The notes under the pieces are model-generated. The model saw only the letters and a program-made list of their open reading frames with translations. It had not been told where the DNA came from and searched no databases. A DNA stretch of 64,000 nt from Calycina herbarum. Taxonomy: Eukaryota; Ascomycota; Leotiomycetes; Helotiales; Pezizellaceae. Below are positions 1 to 12,100 of this stretch, in pieces. The DNA lies in the NCBI GenBank assembly GCA_001414485.1, contig LLEY01000031.1, forward strand, positions 419,662 through 483,661. Direction: 5' to 3'. The position numbers and the translations under genes were made by a program. Positions within the stretch are counted from its first letter, which is position 1. Every line of letters starts with the position of its first letter.

Positions 1-290
1 AACAGATAATACTATAAAAGAGGTATATAGAAGTTCGTTCTATAGAATAATATACTTAAATACTAAGCTTTAAATATAAAAGAAAAGATTAAATTAACCT
101 TTCCCGATACTAAGAGTAAGAGTATCTATATACAAAAGAGTTTAGATAATAATAATAGACTCGGAGGTCTAAACCAGACATTCTAATACTCGAATATATA
201 ACTCTTATATTCTACGTAACCCTTGGTATTCCTATACTCTAAACCGTATCCTATCTAGTACGTATATAATCTTAGCAACTCTTATTCTTA
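1..290 (+). repeat. RIP-mutated LTR-like repeat, copy 1 (5' end cut by window edge)
   Basis: This stretch aligns base for base with 11307 onward and with 63772 onward, all in the same orientation. Differences from the GC-richer third copy are almost all C-to-T or G-to-A, as expected for RIP. The third copy begins TGTAACGGCACG, so this is probably an LTR whose first bases lie outside the window. The likeness to the other copies becomes hard to follow after about 290. No open frame is present. Confidence 0.6.
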
Positions 291-601
291 ATAGCGAGCT
301 ATTATATAGACCTAGTATTAACTTTAAAGTAGTAGACCTTATTAGTTAATATAGTTATAGTTTAGAGGATTTATTATAAGGTTTCTTTAATAGAGAAAGA
401 AGAAGGTAACTTAGAAATCTCTTATTATAAAGAGCTTATAGTTACCTTACTAGTAGAAGAAGGTAGTATTATAGCTTAGCTTAAAGCCTTATCTTTTTAA
501 GAGCTAGTATTAATTATAATTAGTAGAAGCTCTTCTACTTTTAATAGTTTATTATTATAAAGTAGCTTATTAGTAGAAAAACGTTAGAGTTTATTACTAT
601 A
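291..601. other. AT-rich RIP-mutated sequence, no gene
   Basis: This is very AT-rich sequence full of stop codons. It probably continues the repeat at the window start and forms the insertion site of the pogo element that begins at 602. I see no coding signal. Confidence 0.5.
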
Positions 602-2111
602 ACGTAGTATACTAGGACCTCGGATACTCTAGGACCTCGAACACTTTTCCTTACTCTACTATCTTCTAAACTTAATATATAAATTCTTAATAATTAGTAA
701 TAGAAACCTAATCCTAAGAAGTACGAATTATCTTAGCTATTAAAGCTATTTAAATAATAAAAAAACTTAGTAGTCGCGCTACTACTAAGATATATAAAGT
801 ATCTAAATCTACGCTTTCTAATAGAATAAGCGGCTATACAACTCTTAGTAAACGTCGACTAGTAAGTTATAAGTTAACTGAACTAGAGAAGGAAGTGATT
901 ATTTAATATATATTTAATCTAGATATAAGAGGATTTAAGCCTTAGTTAGCTAGTATAGAAGATATAGTAAATTATATACTAAAGTCGTATAAAGAATAAC
1001 GTGTTAGAAAGAACTAGGCTTAATACTTTATATAACGACGTCTAGAGTTAAAGACGTGTTTTAATCGCGTTTACGACTTTTAAAGAGCCTTATACGAAGA
1101 TCCCAAGCTTATTAGAGCATAGTTCTAGCTAGTAGAGAATATATAAGCGAAATATAGTATTTAAGACTACGACTTTTAGAACTTTAATAAGACCGGCTTT
1201 ATAATAGATATAATTAGCTCTGCTATAGTTATTATACACGTAGATCGACGTAGTAGAGGTAAAGCTATTTAACCTAGTAATCGAGAATAGGCTATAGTAA
1301 TTATATATATTAATAGAGAGAGTTTAAGTATAACGTTATCTATAAGCGAGTATAATATATAAGTGAATATAACACGGAATTATATAAGACGTATTACTCT
1401 AACTAAAACTCGAATACTACTATAACTAACGATATAAAACAAAAGCGACGAAAGAAAAATTCTCCTAGCTAGTTAGACTATAGATCGTAACCGTGATTTA
1501 AGCGCTAGAGCCGCTACTATAATCTATAGAGTTAATTATAGTATACTAGGTCGCCGACGACATAGTTAGCCTTTATAACGCGATTCTACGTCTAAATCTC
1601 GAAAGCTTATAGATCTAGAGAAGTTAGTAATAGTTTAATATATTCTTAACCTCGATACACGTATATTTCCTTCTAGACTTGCTAGTATAATAGATATAGC
1701 GAACTAACTACTCTATAACTATAACGCGGCACTTATTAGTAGAAACTAGGCTTCTAACTTTATAAAGCGATAATAAGTCTTATAAACGTGTCTTTATTAG
1801 AAGTATAATTACTAGAGAGCCTAATACGAAGACCTTAATACGATTTCTACGTAGTTCTAACTAGTTTAAAATATAACTACTAAATATAGTATCTAAGATA
1901 AAGATATCTATAACTTTAATAAGACAGGCTTTATAATAGGTATTATCTTAATAGGAATAGTAGTTACAAGTGCTAAAAGACGTAAGAGGCTGAAAATAGC
2001 TTAGTAAGGTAATAGAGAATAGGTTATAGTTATTTAGAGTATTAGTTTCTATAGCTACGCGGTTCCTCTGTTTATTATCGTTGCTAGTAAATACTACCTC
2101 GTATTATAGTA

Positions 2112-3471
2112 CTAGACGGGAAGTAAGAGCCTATCTTCCCGTTCTTACGAAAATTATAAAAAATCTAAAACACTATTTTATATATTATTAGTTAACTATA
2201 AGCTAGAAATCCTTAGTATTTTATATAAGGTAAGAGTATATATATATAAACAATTTTATTAACTTTTTATATAGAGTTTCTATACTCCTTAGCCCTAATA
2301 TTTAGTATACCAGCTATCTACTATAATATAAGTTGTAATTCTATCTAGTATACTAGTTATAAGATCCTTAAAGAGGGAGTTAGAGAGAGCGTCCTACGCT
2401 ACGTTCAAAGCTTCCTCTAAAGCAGTTTTATCAGCCTTACTTTTACTCCTAGAATTCTATAGCATAGAGTATATCTAGTAAACCATCTCCTTAAGAGCCT
2501 TCTAAGTATACTTAATAGAGTTAAGATCAGAGGAATAAGATAGCTAATCTATAGTCCTAATACTATTTAACTTAAACTACTCTCTAACTATATAAGCTAT
2601 ATATATAGCTGTATTATCCTATATAAAGATCAGATCGTTAGAGTAGTACTTAGTAAGGTTCGCGTCTAGGACTTCGATATAAGAGTTAGCAGTATACTTA
2701 TACTTCTTTAACTTAAAATCTTAGTCTATAATATATAAGAGAGAACGTTATACATCCTCTTAAAAACAAGCCTATACTATAGTACGTAGCTGCTTTCCTT
2801 TCTTATAAGTTATAACGTGGGATAGCTTCTATTTATCAGCTGGCGTACTCTAAACCTAGACCTGTTTTTACCTCTTACTCTACTCTGCTGAATACTTATT
2901 ACTCTATATATAAGTTTTCTACTATATAACGTTCTAATAAGCTCTATACTAGCACTAGAAAAGCCTTTTCGTTACTACTTCCTCTGTGAGTTCTAGCCGC
3001 TTCTTCGTATACTAATATATTATACCTTCTACGTAGCAAAGGTCCTTAATATAGGTGTTACTTATTACGAGACTAGTCTCGGCGCGTCGCTTGTTAAAGG
3101 ATACCTTAGAGTGTATTTGTATATAGCGTAGTATTAATCTTTTATCTTAGTCTATATAAGTAAGTAGACAACCGCTCTGAGGCAGAGAGACACCCTGTCT
3201 ATTATAGTTGTCGAGTCTAATAGCCTCTCTTACGGCTTTATAAGAGAGTCTAATGTCGGCGGCGATTTAGCGTTAAGATACGCCTATATTACGTATACTA
3301 ACGTATTTCCCTTGGTTATAAGGTGAAGTTTCTAATCTACAGGGCCTATTACCGCTGATAGAGCGTAGGGGAGTATATTATAGTAGTATAGTATAGTATT
3401 ATTATAGGAGTCTTAAAAACGCGTCGCGACTTTTTAATAGAGTAGGCTCTTACTTAAAGTAAGTAACTATA
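2112..3471 (-). mobile_element. Tc1/mariner-like transposon inserted in element D
   Basis: Minus-strand translation near 2590-2645 reads NDLIFIQDNTAIYIAY, a RIP-degraded match to the Tc1/mariner DDE block that normally contains QDNAPIH. The ends share the inverted core AAGTAAGAGCCTA (about 2121 and about 3445), and the flanks read TA on both sides. The pogo frame of element D continues directly from 2110 to 3472. Length is about 1.36 kb, normal for the impala/Tc1 group. The outermost bases are uncertain by several nucleotides because the two ends have diverged. Confidence 0.7.
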
Positions 3472-4477
3472 TAGTATAAAAATAGTAAATTACTAAAGGA
3501 CTAGCGTATTACTATAAGCGATAATAGTTAGATAATAAATAAAAGAGGTCTTAAATAGCTTTAGTACTTCAACGAGTATACTAGAGATTAGATAATTAGA
3601 ATATACTATCTACTTATCCTCGACGGCTACGAGAGCTACTACTTAATAGATTTTAAGCTTTATTATAAAGAGAATAATATTATTACTCTTTATATATCTT
3701 CTTATTCGTCTTACCTTCTTTAGCCTCTTAACGTCGGTTGTTTTAGCCTACTAAAGCAGGTATATAGACGGTATATTAAAGATATAATATAGAGATATAT
3801 TATATATATTATAAAAGCCGACTTTTTACCTGCTTTCTATGCTGTCTTCTAGTAAGCTATAATACTAATAAATATTCGAGAGAGCTTCTAAGAAGCTAGG
3901 CTTATTCTATTTAATCTAGAAAGTATAATATCTCTACTAGATATTAAGCCACGTATACTAACACTCTCTAAATCAGCTATTAACCTACTTCTATAGGTTT
4001 CAAAGACTCTAAATAACCTAATTAAAGCGACTTTATAATCTAAATTCTTAAAATCCTGTATTTCTATATATTAAAATAGCTTACCGACTTTAATTTTCTA
4101 GGTAATTAACTAATTTACAAAAGAGGTATATAGAATAATATACTAGGTTATATTATTAAAAACAGAGGTCTAGGACCTTTGAGAGGTAAATTAAACTCTA
4201 AGTAAGCGTCGAAGAGCTAGAAAGACACGTGTCTATTAAGGAGGAATATTAACTTTATAAGAGAGGTAGAACCTTTTATCCTAGAAGAATATCTAGAGTA
4301 CTATATAATAGAAAGAGAATAAAGAGAGAGAGGTAGCTACTAGACTCCGACTAAGAGAACGACGATATAAACGATATAGTAATACTAGTTATAATATACG
4401 TATCTATGAAATTAATATTAATATATCTAAAGAGAAGGAATTAGAGTAGTTTTAATTAATTTTATTTATTATAGATA

Positions 4478-6337
4478 ACGTATATTATAAGCGAACTCGA
4501 CAGACAAGCGAACCCGACACTTTAACATATACCTCTAATAAAAACTACGATAATTCAACTATAACGCCTATAATTAATTGAAACTACTAGGATTCTTCTT
4601 CCTTAGATACCTCTTCTATTATTCTACAAGTACGTATATTATACCTAGTCTGTCTATAGTTGCTATAGCGCCGTGTACGGGTTTCTTCCTCTGGCTTCCG
4701 ACTAATAATTACTCTTGTTTCTTGTTCTACTTAATATCTAATATCTCTCTCGTCTTATAGGTTCTCTGCTTCTCGTTAGCTAAGTGATCCTTCTTGTCGT
4801 AGACGTGTTTTCTTAGCCCTCCGGCGCTTACTAAGTGCTTCGTTTACCCGTCGAAGACTCTGGTTCTTAGCTTTTAATATTACTAGCTAATATATAATTT
4901 TCGATACACTCTTTATAAACTAGTTAATAGCCTCGTAAATATTAGTTAGAGAGCTATTCTAGTAGTAGGTAATTCGATTTTTAATTAATATAGTCTATAA
5001 TATAGCTTTAGTTAGGTTGTTTAACGTCTAAGAAACCTAAGGTTAAGCGGTACCTAGGCAGGAGTTTATAAGCGTAGGCGTCTTTAACTTAAGATTAAGC
5101 GTAGATATTACACTCTTAGAGTTAAATAGAAGAAGTCTAGCTCTCTAAAACCCTTCTCGAATATTACTTTTAGTTATTATAATATTAAATATAGCGTAGA
5201 AGGCGGGAAAGAAGTCGTTCTTAGTAATATAGAAAATATTAGCTTATATTATATCTTTAATATACTGACTATATACCTGTTTTAAAGAGCTAAAACACCT
5301 AACGTCAAGTAGCTAGAGTATATAAGAAGAATAAGCGGGTATATAAAGAGTAATAATATTATATTCCTTATAGTACTTCTTAAACTTGTCTAAGTAGTAG
5401 CTCTTATAACCGTCGAGGACTAATAGGCGAAAAACACTAATAGTTTAGAGCTTTATATACTTCTTGAAATACTAAATCTAATCTATACTCTTCTCGTTTA
5501 TAGTTCAACTGTTATTAGTAGTAGCGATTACCTAGTTAGGTAGAAATCCACTGTTTTAATACTAAGAGACTAGGTGATTTTTCTTTATAACAACTATAAA
5601 TAGCGGAACGTTCTAGTCTTAAGAATTAATACCCTGAATTACTATAACCTATTCCTGATTACTAGGCTATATTCTTTTCGCTTTTATATACCTTTCTAAG
5701 CTTATTATAACTATTATAGTTAAGATAACGTCTATTATAAACCTAGTCTTATTAAAGTTATAGATATCTAGTTTATTAATTCTATACTTTATAATTATAT
5801 TCTATATAAGCTTAAACCAGCTACGAATAACTTCTAGATCTTCGTACTTAGCTCTCTAGTAGTCGTATTTACGTTAGAAGTGTGTCTAGAGCTCTAGACA
5901 GCGCTTAACAAAGTTAGAAGCCTAATGTTTACTAACGCGTAATACGTCGTATATCGCGAGTAGTCGATTTACTATATCTTTAATAATAGACAGCTAAGAA
6001 GGAAATCCTTTAGTAGCTAAGTCGAGTATATATTAAATAAGTACTAATTCCTCTAAGTCGGTTAATTTCTATAAGTTAGCTGAAATATCGCGTCGTAGAG
6101 GAATACTAAGTTTATAGAAACTAAGCTTATAATAACTATAAGAATATATCTTTACTACTGCTTAAGCGCTTAACTTTAGGTTATTTTATATAGCCTAGAG
6201 AGCTAGAATAATTTTCCTTTCGTCGTCTTTCTATAGTATATTTTATCGTAGAGATATTAAGTATTTAGTAGAGTAGTTATATAAACGTGTTAAAGTGTCG
6301 GGTTCGCTTATCTGTCGGGTTCGCTTATAATATACGT
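4478..6337 (-). mobile_element. Fot1/pogo-like transposon C (1860 bp) inserted in element D
   Basis: Inverted termini begin ACGTATATTATAAGCGAAC at 4478 and 6337, with TA duplications at 4476-4477 and 6338-6339. The transposase lies on the minus strand; a degenerate NFDET block is at about 5740-5770. Each terminus has two direct copies of AAGCGAACYCGACA spaced 17 bp. The coding region carries multiple stops. The short plus-strand open frame at 4578-4760 is antisense to the transposase C-terminus and is not a gene. Confidence 0.87.
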
Positions 6338-7464
6338 TAGTTAATTATAATTTTTATTAGAGTAGTACGATTCTGTATTATATTTACTTATATATTATAC
6401 TCGCTTATAGATAACGTTACTACTATTTTTAGTAGTTAAAGTAAAAAACTACCTTACTAGTTAGTATACTAAGAGCGGCCTACTATATAATTAGGTTATA
6501 AAGCTAATAAGTAATAGATAGACTAATAATAAGATAGGTCTCGAATAGCTAGAATACTTTGATAAATATACTCGCGGTCGCGTATATAAGCTATATCGAA
6601 TATTAGTACTAGATAGATACGAAAGCTACGAATTAGCTATATTTCAAGAGTATTATAAAGCTAATAATATAATTCTTCTCTATCTACTTTCTTATTTATC
6701 TTATTTAACCTAGCTACTCGATATTAGATATTTTAGTACTCTTAAACATATATAGAGACGTTAAATTAAGACCTTTATTAAAGCTTATATAAATTATATT
6801 ACTAAGGTTGAATTCTTTATAGCCTTTTATATAGCTTATAATTAGTTAATTATAACCTAAAACGCTAAAGCCGGGTTCTATAGAGCTGGTCTAGTACCTC
6901 TAGATCCTTAGACTATAATCTCTAAGCTAGATATTAAGTTACGAACTCTAATATCTCTAAGTACTCTATTAGCCTATACTAACTCTTAGGTCTCTTAGAC
7001 GTCTTATAACCTAACTAACGCTCTTTTATAAACAACTCTAGTTAAAAATCGTATTATATATTATTAAGAAAGCTTACTAACCTCTATTTTCGAGATAGTA
7101 GCTATATTAGCTAAAGATATAGAGATAATAGCTTATAAGATAACTTTATTAACAGCCGAAGTCTAGACTCTTCGTAAGATAAATAAGACACTTAGTAAAC
7201 GTTATAGAGCTAAAAAGACCCGGGTCTGTTAAGAAGATACACTTATTATAGAGGATATATAGAATATATTAGCTTAGTAGAATACTAAGGAGCAAGTACA
7301 AAAGAATAAGTATTCTAGGAAGAGTGATTAAAATAAGAGATAATCGACTATTCGACGTTATAGAACTTATAGAAAGAGTAGTTATAATATACGAACGTGT
7401 TATAAAGCTATAGATATAATTAGTTTATTAGATTTCAAGTAGTTTAAGTAAATATTATATATTA

Positions 7465-9302
7465 ACGTGGTTTATCAGAACCTCGGTTATATTAGGACCC
7501 TGATTAATTTTCCTTAGTATATAACTTTGAACTTAAATAACTTAACTATAATATATTAAATTAACTCTTTATAATCGGAGTCTAATATACTAGATATATC
7601 TATAGCTTCTTAACAAGTTCGTACGTTATAACCAGCTTTTCTATAGATTCTACAGTGTCGTCTAGACGGTTACCCCTCCTTATAACTACCTCTTACTATA
7701 CGTATATCGCGTCGTACCTGGTTATCTATGTCTTTCTAGGCTATAATATCCTATATATCCTCTATAATAAGTACACCCCCTTTACAGATACGAGCCTTTT
7801 TAGCTCTCTAGCGTTTGCTAAGAGCTTTATTTACTGTCTAAAGTGTACGTACCTCGGCAGACAGAAGAGTTATCTTATAAGCTATTCGCTCTATACCTTT
7901 AGCCAGCGCTGTAACTGTCTCAAATAGAGGGGTTAGCGAGCTTCTCTAATAGCGAGTAATTCGATTTCGTATAAGAGTTAACTATGAAAGAGCTTCTATT
8001 AGGTTAGAAGAGGTCTAAGATTCCTATAAGAGAGTATTAGCAGTAGAGGGTCTAGAGGGTATTAGAGTCTATAACTTTATATTAAGCTTTAAAATCATTG
8101 CTTATAGATTAAAAGGCACTAGGCTAGCTCTATAGAATCTAGCCTAAGCGTTCTAGACTATTATAGATTCCCTATATACTACTATAAAGGCTAGAAAGAA
8201 CTCTACCTTAGTAATGTAGTTAATATAAGCTTTAATAAACGTCTTAATCTATTAACCGTACGCTTGTTTCAATATACTAAAATATCTAATATCAAGTAGC
8301 TAGGTTAGATAGAACGAATAGAGAGGCAGTCTAAGAGTTATAATATTATATACCTTGTAGTACTCTTGGAATTCAGCCGATTCGTAGCTCTTATGTCTAT
8401 CTAACACTAGTATTCGATATAGACTCTTTACTCGAGCAGTAGTATACTTATTAAAGTGTTTCAGCTATTCTAGACCTATTTCGTTGTTTATCTATCTATT
8501 ACTTATCGGTTTAATAACCCAGTTATATAAGAGGCCGCCGTCTATATACTAATTTATAAGATGATTCTTCTCTTAGATAACTAAAAATAGAGAGATATCC
8601 TAACCCTCGCTATTAATATAAGCAATTGCTATAGCCTATTCCCGATTGCCTAGCTAAACTACCTTATCTCTGCTACGTCGATCTATATATATAACAACTA
8701 TTACAAAGCCTGTTTCGTCGAAGTTATAGAAATCGTAATCTAAAACACTATATTTCGCTCTTATATTTTACATAAGTTAGAACCACGTGCTAATTAGGTT
8801 AGGATCTTCGTATAAAGCCTTTTAAAAGTCGTAAACGCGATTAAAACGCGTCTTTAACCCTAGTTATCGTTATATAAATCGATAAGTCTAGAGCTTACTA
8901 ACGCGTTTTCCTCTTTATAATTTAAGGATAAAATTAGCTATATCTTCTACACTAGCTAGCCGAGGTACAAACCCTCTAGAATCTATATCAAGTATATTCT
9001 AAACAATTACTTCTTCTTCTACCTTAGATAATTTAAGGTTTACTAGTCGACGGTCGGCTAGAGGAAGGTAGCCGTTTATTCTATTATTAAGTATAGAATA
9101 AGGTATTCTATAGATCTTTACAGCTTTCTATTAACTTAGCTTTTTAGATGTTTAAATTGCTTTAATAGCTAGAATAACTTTTGATTCTTTAGTAATAATA
9201 GACATAGTAGAAGGTTAAAAAAACGCGTGTTAAAGTTAGAGAGTAGGATTTCAGGAAAATTGATCAGAGTCCTAATATAACCGAGGTTCTAATAAACCAC
9301 GT
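7465..9302 (-). mobile_element. Fot1/pogo-like transposon B (1838 bp) inserted in element A
   Basis: Inverted termini begin ACGTGGTTTATCAGAACC at 7465 and 9302, with TA duplications at 7463-7464 and 9303-9304. The transposase is on the minus strand and its NFDETGF block is still readable near 8710-8740. It lies close to the right end of element A, whose terminus follows at 9305-9388. The plus-strand open frame at 7655-7927 is antisense and spurious. Confidence 0.87.
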
Positions 9303-9420
9303 TATAGTAATTTAATCTTATATCTAGGTAGTAGAGTAAGGAAAAGTGTCTAAGATTCTAGAGTATTCGAGGTCCTAGTATACTACGTTATATAAAAGAG
9401 TTTAATATAAGATAAATATA

Positions 9421-11280
9421 ACGTGTTTTATCACTTAGCGAGCTATATCACTTAGCGAGCTATTTTTCCCTACTACTAACTATCTAACTATAAGACGCGA
9501 TTCTTTATATTAAAATAACTTAAATATAAACAATTAAAGCTCGAATCACTCTTACGATCGAAGCAAAGCGAACGAACCCGTGTTTAAGCTAACGTAAGCT
9601 AGCAAAGCAGTTTAATATCTCTTAATTAATATTATAATATAGAATAGCTAGTTACATCTCGTAGACAGACACCTAGTATAGGCAGCCGAATCTAACTCTA
9701 GTAGAAGAGGAGGCGATTATTTAATATATTCTCGACTAAGATACTAGAGGGTTTTTGCTCTAGAGAGCGGATATATAAGATATAGCTAACCTTCTAATAG
9801 ACAAGCGTAGCGTACGACGCGTTAGAAAGTGCTAGACCTCTCGCTTTATTCAACAACGACTAGAGCTTTCTACACGTCTTTCTCGCGCCTACGACTACTA
9901 GAGAGTCCTCTTAGAAGATCTAGACATGTTAAGCGCGTGGTTTCAATTAGTTATAAACATACGTATAAAGTATAGGATCTAAGACTCTGATTTCTATAAC
10001 TTCGACGAGACTAGCTTTATAATAGGTATAATCGGCGGAAAGACAGTTGTTATATACTCTAATTAACAGTCTAATCTAAAGCTTATTCAGCCTAGTAATC
10101 GGGAATAGGCTATAGCGATTTATACGGTTATAGCAGACAGCTATATAGTACCCCCTTTTCTATATATTCAAGGTCGATTTCACCTTACGCCTTAGTACTA
10201 GAATAGTAATATACTAGCGGATTAGGTTGTTAAAACGACTTAAAACGGTTAGACTAATAATAATATAGGTTTAGAATAGCTTAAACACTTTGATTAAGCA
10301 ACTCGGGTACGTTAAGTTAGCTGTTATTAGATGCTTATATTAGACGGTTACGAGAGCTACGTCAACGCCGAGTTTAACAAATACTATAAGGAAAACAATA
10401 TAATACTACTATACCTACCTCCTTATTCTTCGTACTTAACTTAGCCTCTTAATATCAGCTTATTTAGCTCGTTAAAACAGGTATATAGCAACTAGATATT
10501 ACGTCTAGTCTAGCTTTAAATCATATATATTACTAAGAACGAGTTCTTTCCTACGTTTAAAGTAGCCTTTACTATAGTTTTTATAGAAAAAAACGTTAAA
10601 GGTAGCTTCTAAGGGTCTAGCCTAGTACCTTAGAACCTATAAGTAGTAATATTAAAGCTAGATATTTGTTTATAGACGCCTTCTCTTTATAGAACACCTC
10701 CTAGTTTACTCTAACCTTAGGTCTCTTAGACGCTAAAGAATATAATTAAAGCTATTTCCTAGTCTACTCTAATTAAAGATCGGGTAGCTAAGTACTAAGG
10801 AAGCTCGCTAACTCCGATTATTACTATTATCGACTAGCTAGTAAAGGCTATAGTTGCGATTAACTATAAGTTAACACTTATAACTAATAGAATTAAGACG
10901 CTTAAAGAGGTAAATAAAGTCCTTTTAAAGCAGCGACGTATAAAAAGAACTCGTTTATAGGATTCTAGACTTCTTACTAGATCGTAGGTAGAGTAGCTTT
11001 TAAAGGATAAGAGCTTAGTTAAAGAAAAAAGACGCGACGAAGATGTTAGCAAGGGTTTGTCGAAGCAGCGCTATATAACTGGTTAGGTCTATAGTATCTA
11101 TTATAAACCTAGCTATAATATAAGAACCTGCTTAGAAGCTATAGATATATCTAGTTTATTAGACTCTGATTTAAATTAACTGTTTTAAGCTTAATTTAGT
11201 AGTGTTATAGGGTTTAGTAGTTAGGAGGTCTGGAAAAGTGGCTTACTAAGTGATATAGCTCGCCAAGTGATAAAACACGT
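9421..11280 (+). mobile_element. Fot1/pogo-like transposon E (1860 bp), best preserved copy
   Basis: The 42-bp inverted termini begin ACGTGTTTTATCACTTAG at 9421 and 11280, flanked by TA at 9419-9420 and 11281-11282. Reading TAG as former CAG, the plus strand gives a nearly continuous pogo/Fot1 transposase: a CENP-B-like DNA-binding part (9700-9860), a YNFDETSFIIG block (first DDE aspartate, about 9995-10025), a LDGYESY block near 10340 and a basic, coiled C-terminus. It is nonfunctional because of the RIP stops. It has an inverted near-identical partner at 12238-14097. Confidence 0.9.
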
Positions 11281-11293
11281 TATATATTATATT

Positions 11294-12098
11294 TATAATA
11301 GTATAAAACAGATACTACTATAAAAGAAGTATATAGAAGTACGTTTAATAGAATGATATATCCGGATACTAGGCTCTAATATAAAGGAAAAGACTAAATT
11401 AGTCTTCTCTATAGAGAGAGTAAGAGTATCTATATATAAGAGGTCGGATAATAACAAAGTCTAAAACCGATCTAACTCTTACTCTTCTGAAATAATATCT
11501 ATAACATAACCTGTCTAGTACGTAACCTCGGCAATTCCGATAGCTAGCTATTATAATATTTATAAAACACGTTATTAGTTTAGAATATTTATAGAAGCCT
11601 TCTTAGATAAGGAGTAAGAGTTTAGTTGTAGTATAATAGCCTTTTATAAATATATAAGAGAAGTACTTATAGAATAGTATCTTTTATTAAAAAAAACTAA
11701 ACTAAAGAGAAAAGAGAATAGTAAATATACTCTATCTCTATTTAACTATAATAAGCGAGTCCTCGGTAGAACCTCGGTAGTACCTGGTCACGTGATTAGA
11801 ATATATATAACTGGAACTGTTATAGTAATAGAGAGTATAAATAGTAGCTTACTAAAATACTTACTTAGATTAAAAATAGCTAAACTATAGTATTTAACTT
11901 AATAAGTAGTTATTATATAACTAATAATATTCTTACTTAAATTAATTAGAGACTAAAATTTTCTACTTATTTATTCTTCTTCTTTATTATTCTTAGTAAT
12001 TAATTATAATATTTCTTCTAAATAGTTATATTTCTAAATTATTACGTTTTTTAGACTATAAGCTATTAAAGACTAATATTAATAAGTCGATTATAATA
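11294..12098 (+). repeat. RIP-mutated LTR-like repeat, copy 2
   Basis: The first 270 bp align with 63756 onward and, from 11307, with position 1 of the window. The start TATAATAGTATAAAACAG differs from TGTAACGGCACGAAACGG at 63756 only by C-to-T and G-to-A. The 3' limit is uncertain. The sequence up to the MITE at 12101 is AT-rich with no coding signal. It is probably a solo LTR or the remains of an LTR element. Confidence 0.55.
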
Positions 12099-12100
12099 TA

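Larger units (their letters stand above)
1333..6417 (+). mobile_element. Fot1/pogo-like transposon D, inserted in A
   Basis: Inverted termini beginning ACGTTATCTATAAGCGAG lie at 1333 and, reversed, at 6417, with TA duplications at 1331-1332 and 6418-6419. It interrupts the transposase frame of element A, which resumes after 6420. Its own plus-strand transposase is in two parts: an N-terminal part (about 1390-2110, including a degenerate NFDETGF block near 1915) and a C-terminal part (about 3475-4440, with LDGYESY near 3628). A Tc1-like element sits between them. Without insertions it is about 1.87 kb. Many TAG codons replace former CAG. Confidence 0.85.
602..9388 (+). mobile_element. Fot1/pogo-like DNA transposon A, split by nested insertions
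   Basis: Inverted termini beginning ACGTAGTATACTAGGACC lie at 602 and, reversed, at 9388, with TA target duplications at 600-601 and 9389-9390. Removing the inner elements leaves three pieces (602-1332, about 6420-7464, 9305-9388) that sum to about 1.86 kb, the same size as the intact copies here. The first piece, read with TAG taken as former CAG, encodes the N-terminal half of a pogo-type transposase (HTH region, then a degenerate NFDET block near 1180). The second encodes the C-terminal half, with a LDRYESY block near 6610. The coding strand is plus. It is dead through RIP stops and insertions. Confidence 0.85.

Noticed and set aside
4578..4760. 60-codon open frame with hydrophobic content
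   Set aside because: Lies antisense inside pogo element C. It is a by-product of AT-rich RIP sequence.
7655..7927. 90-codon open frame with predicted hydrophobic segments
   Set aside because: Antisense to the transposase C-terminus in element B, with no independent support.
10864..11052. 62-codon minus frame
   Set aside because: Antisense to the C-terminal part of the element E transposase.
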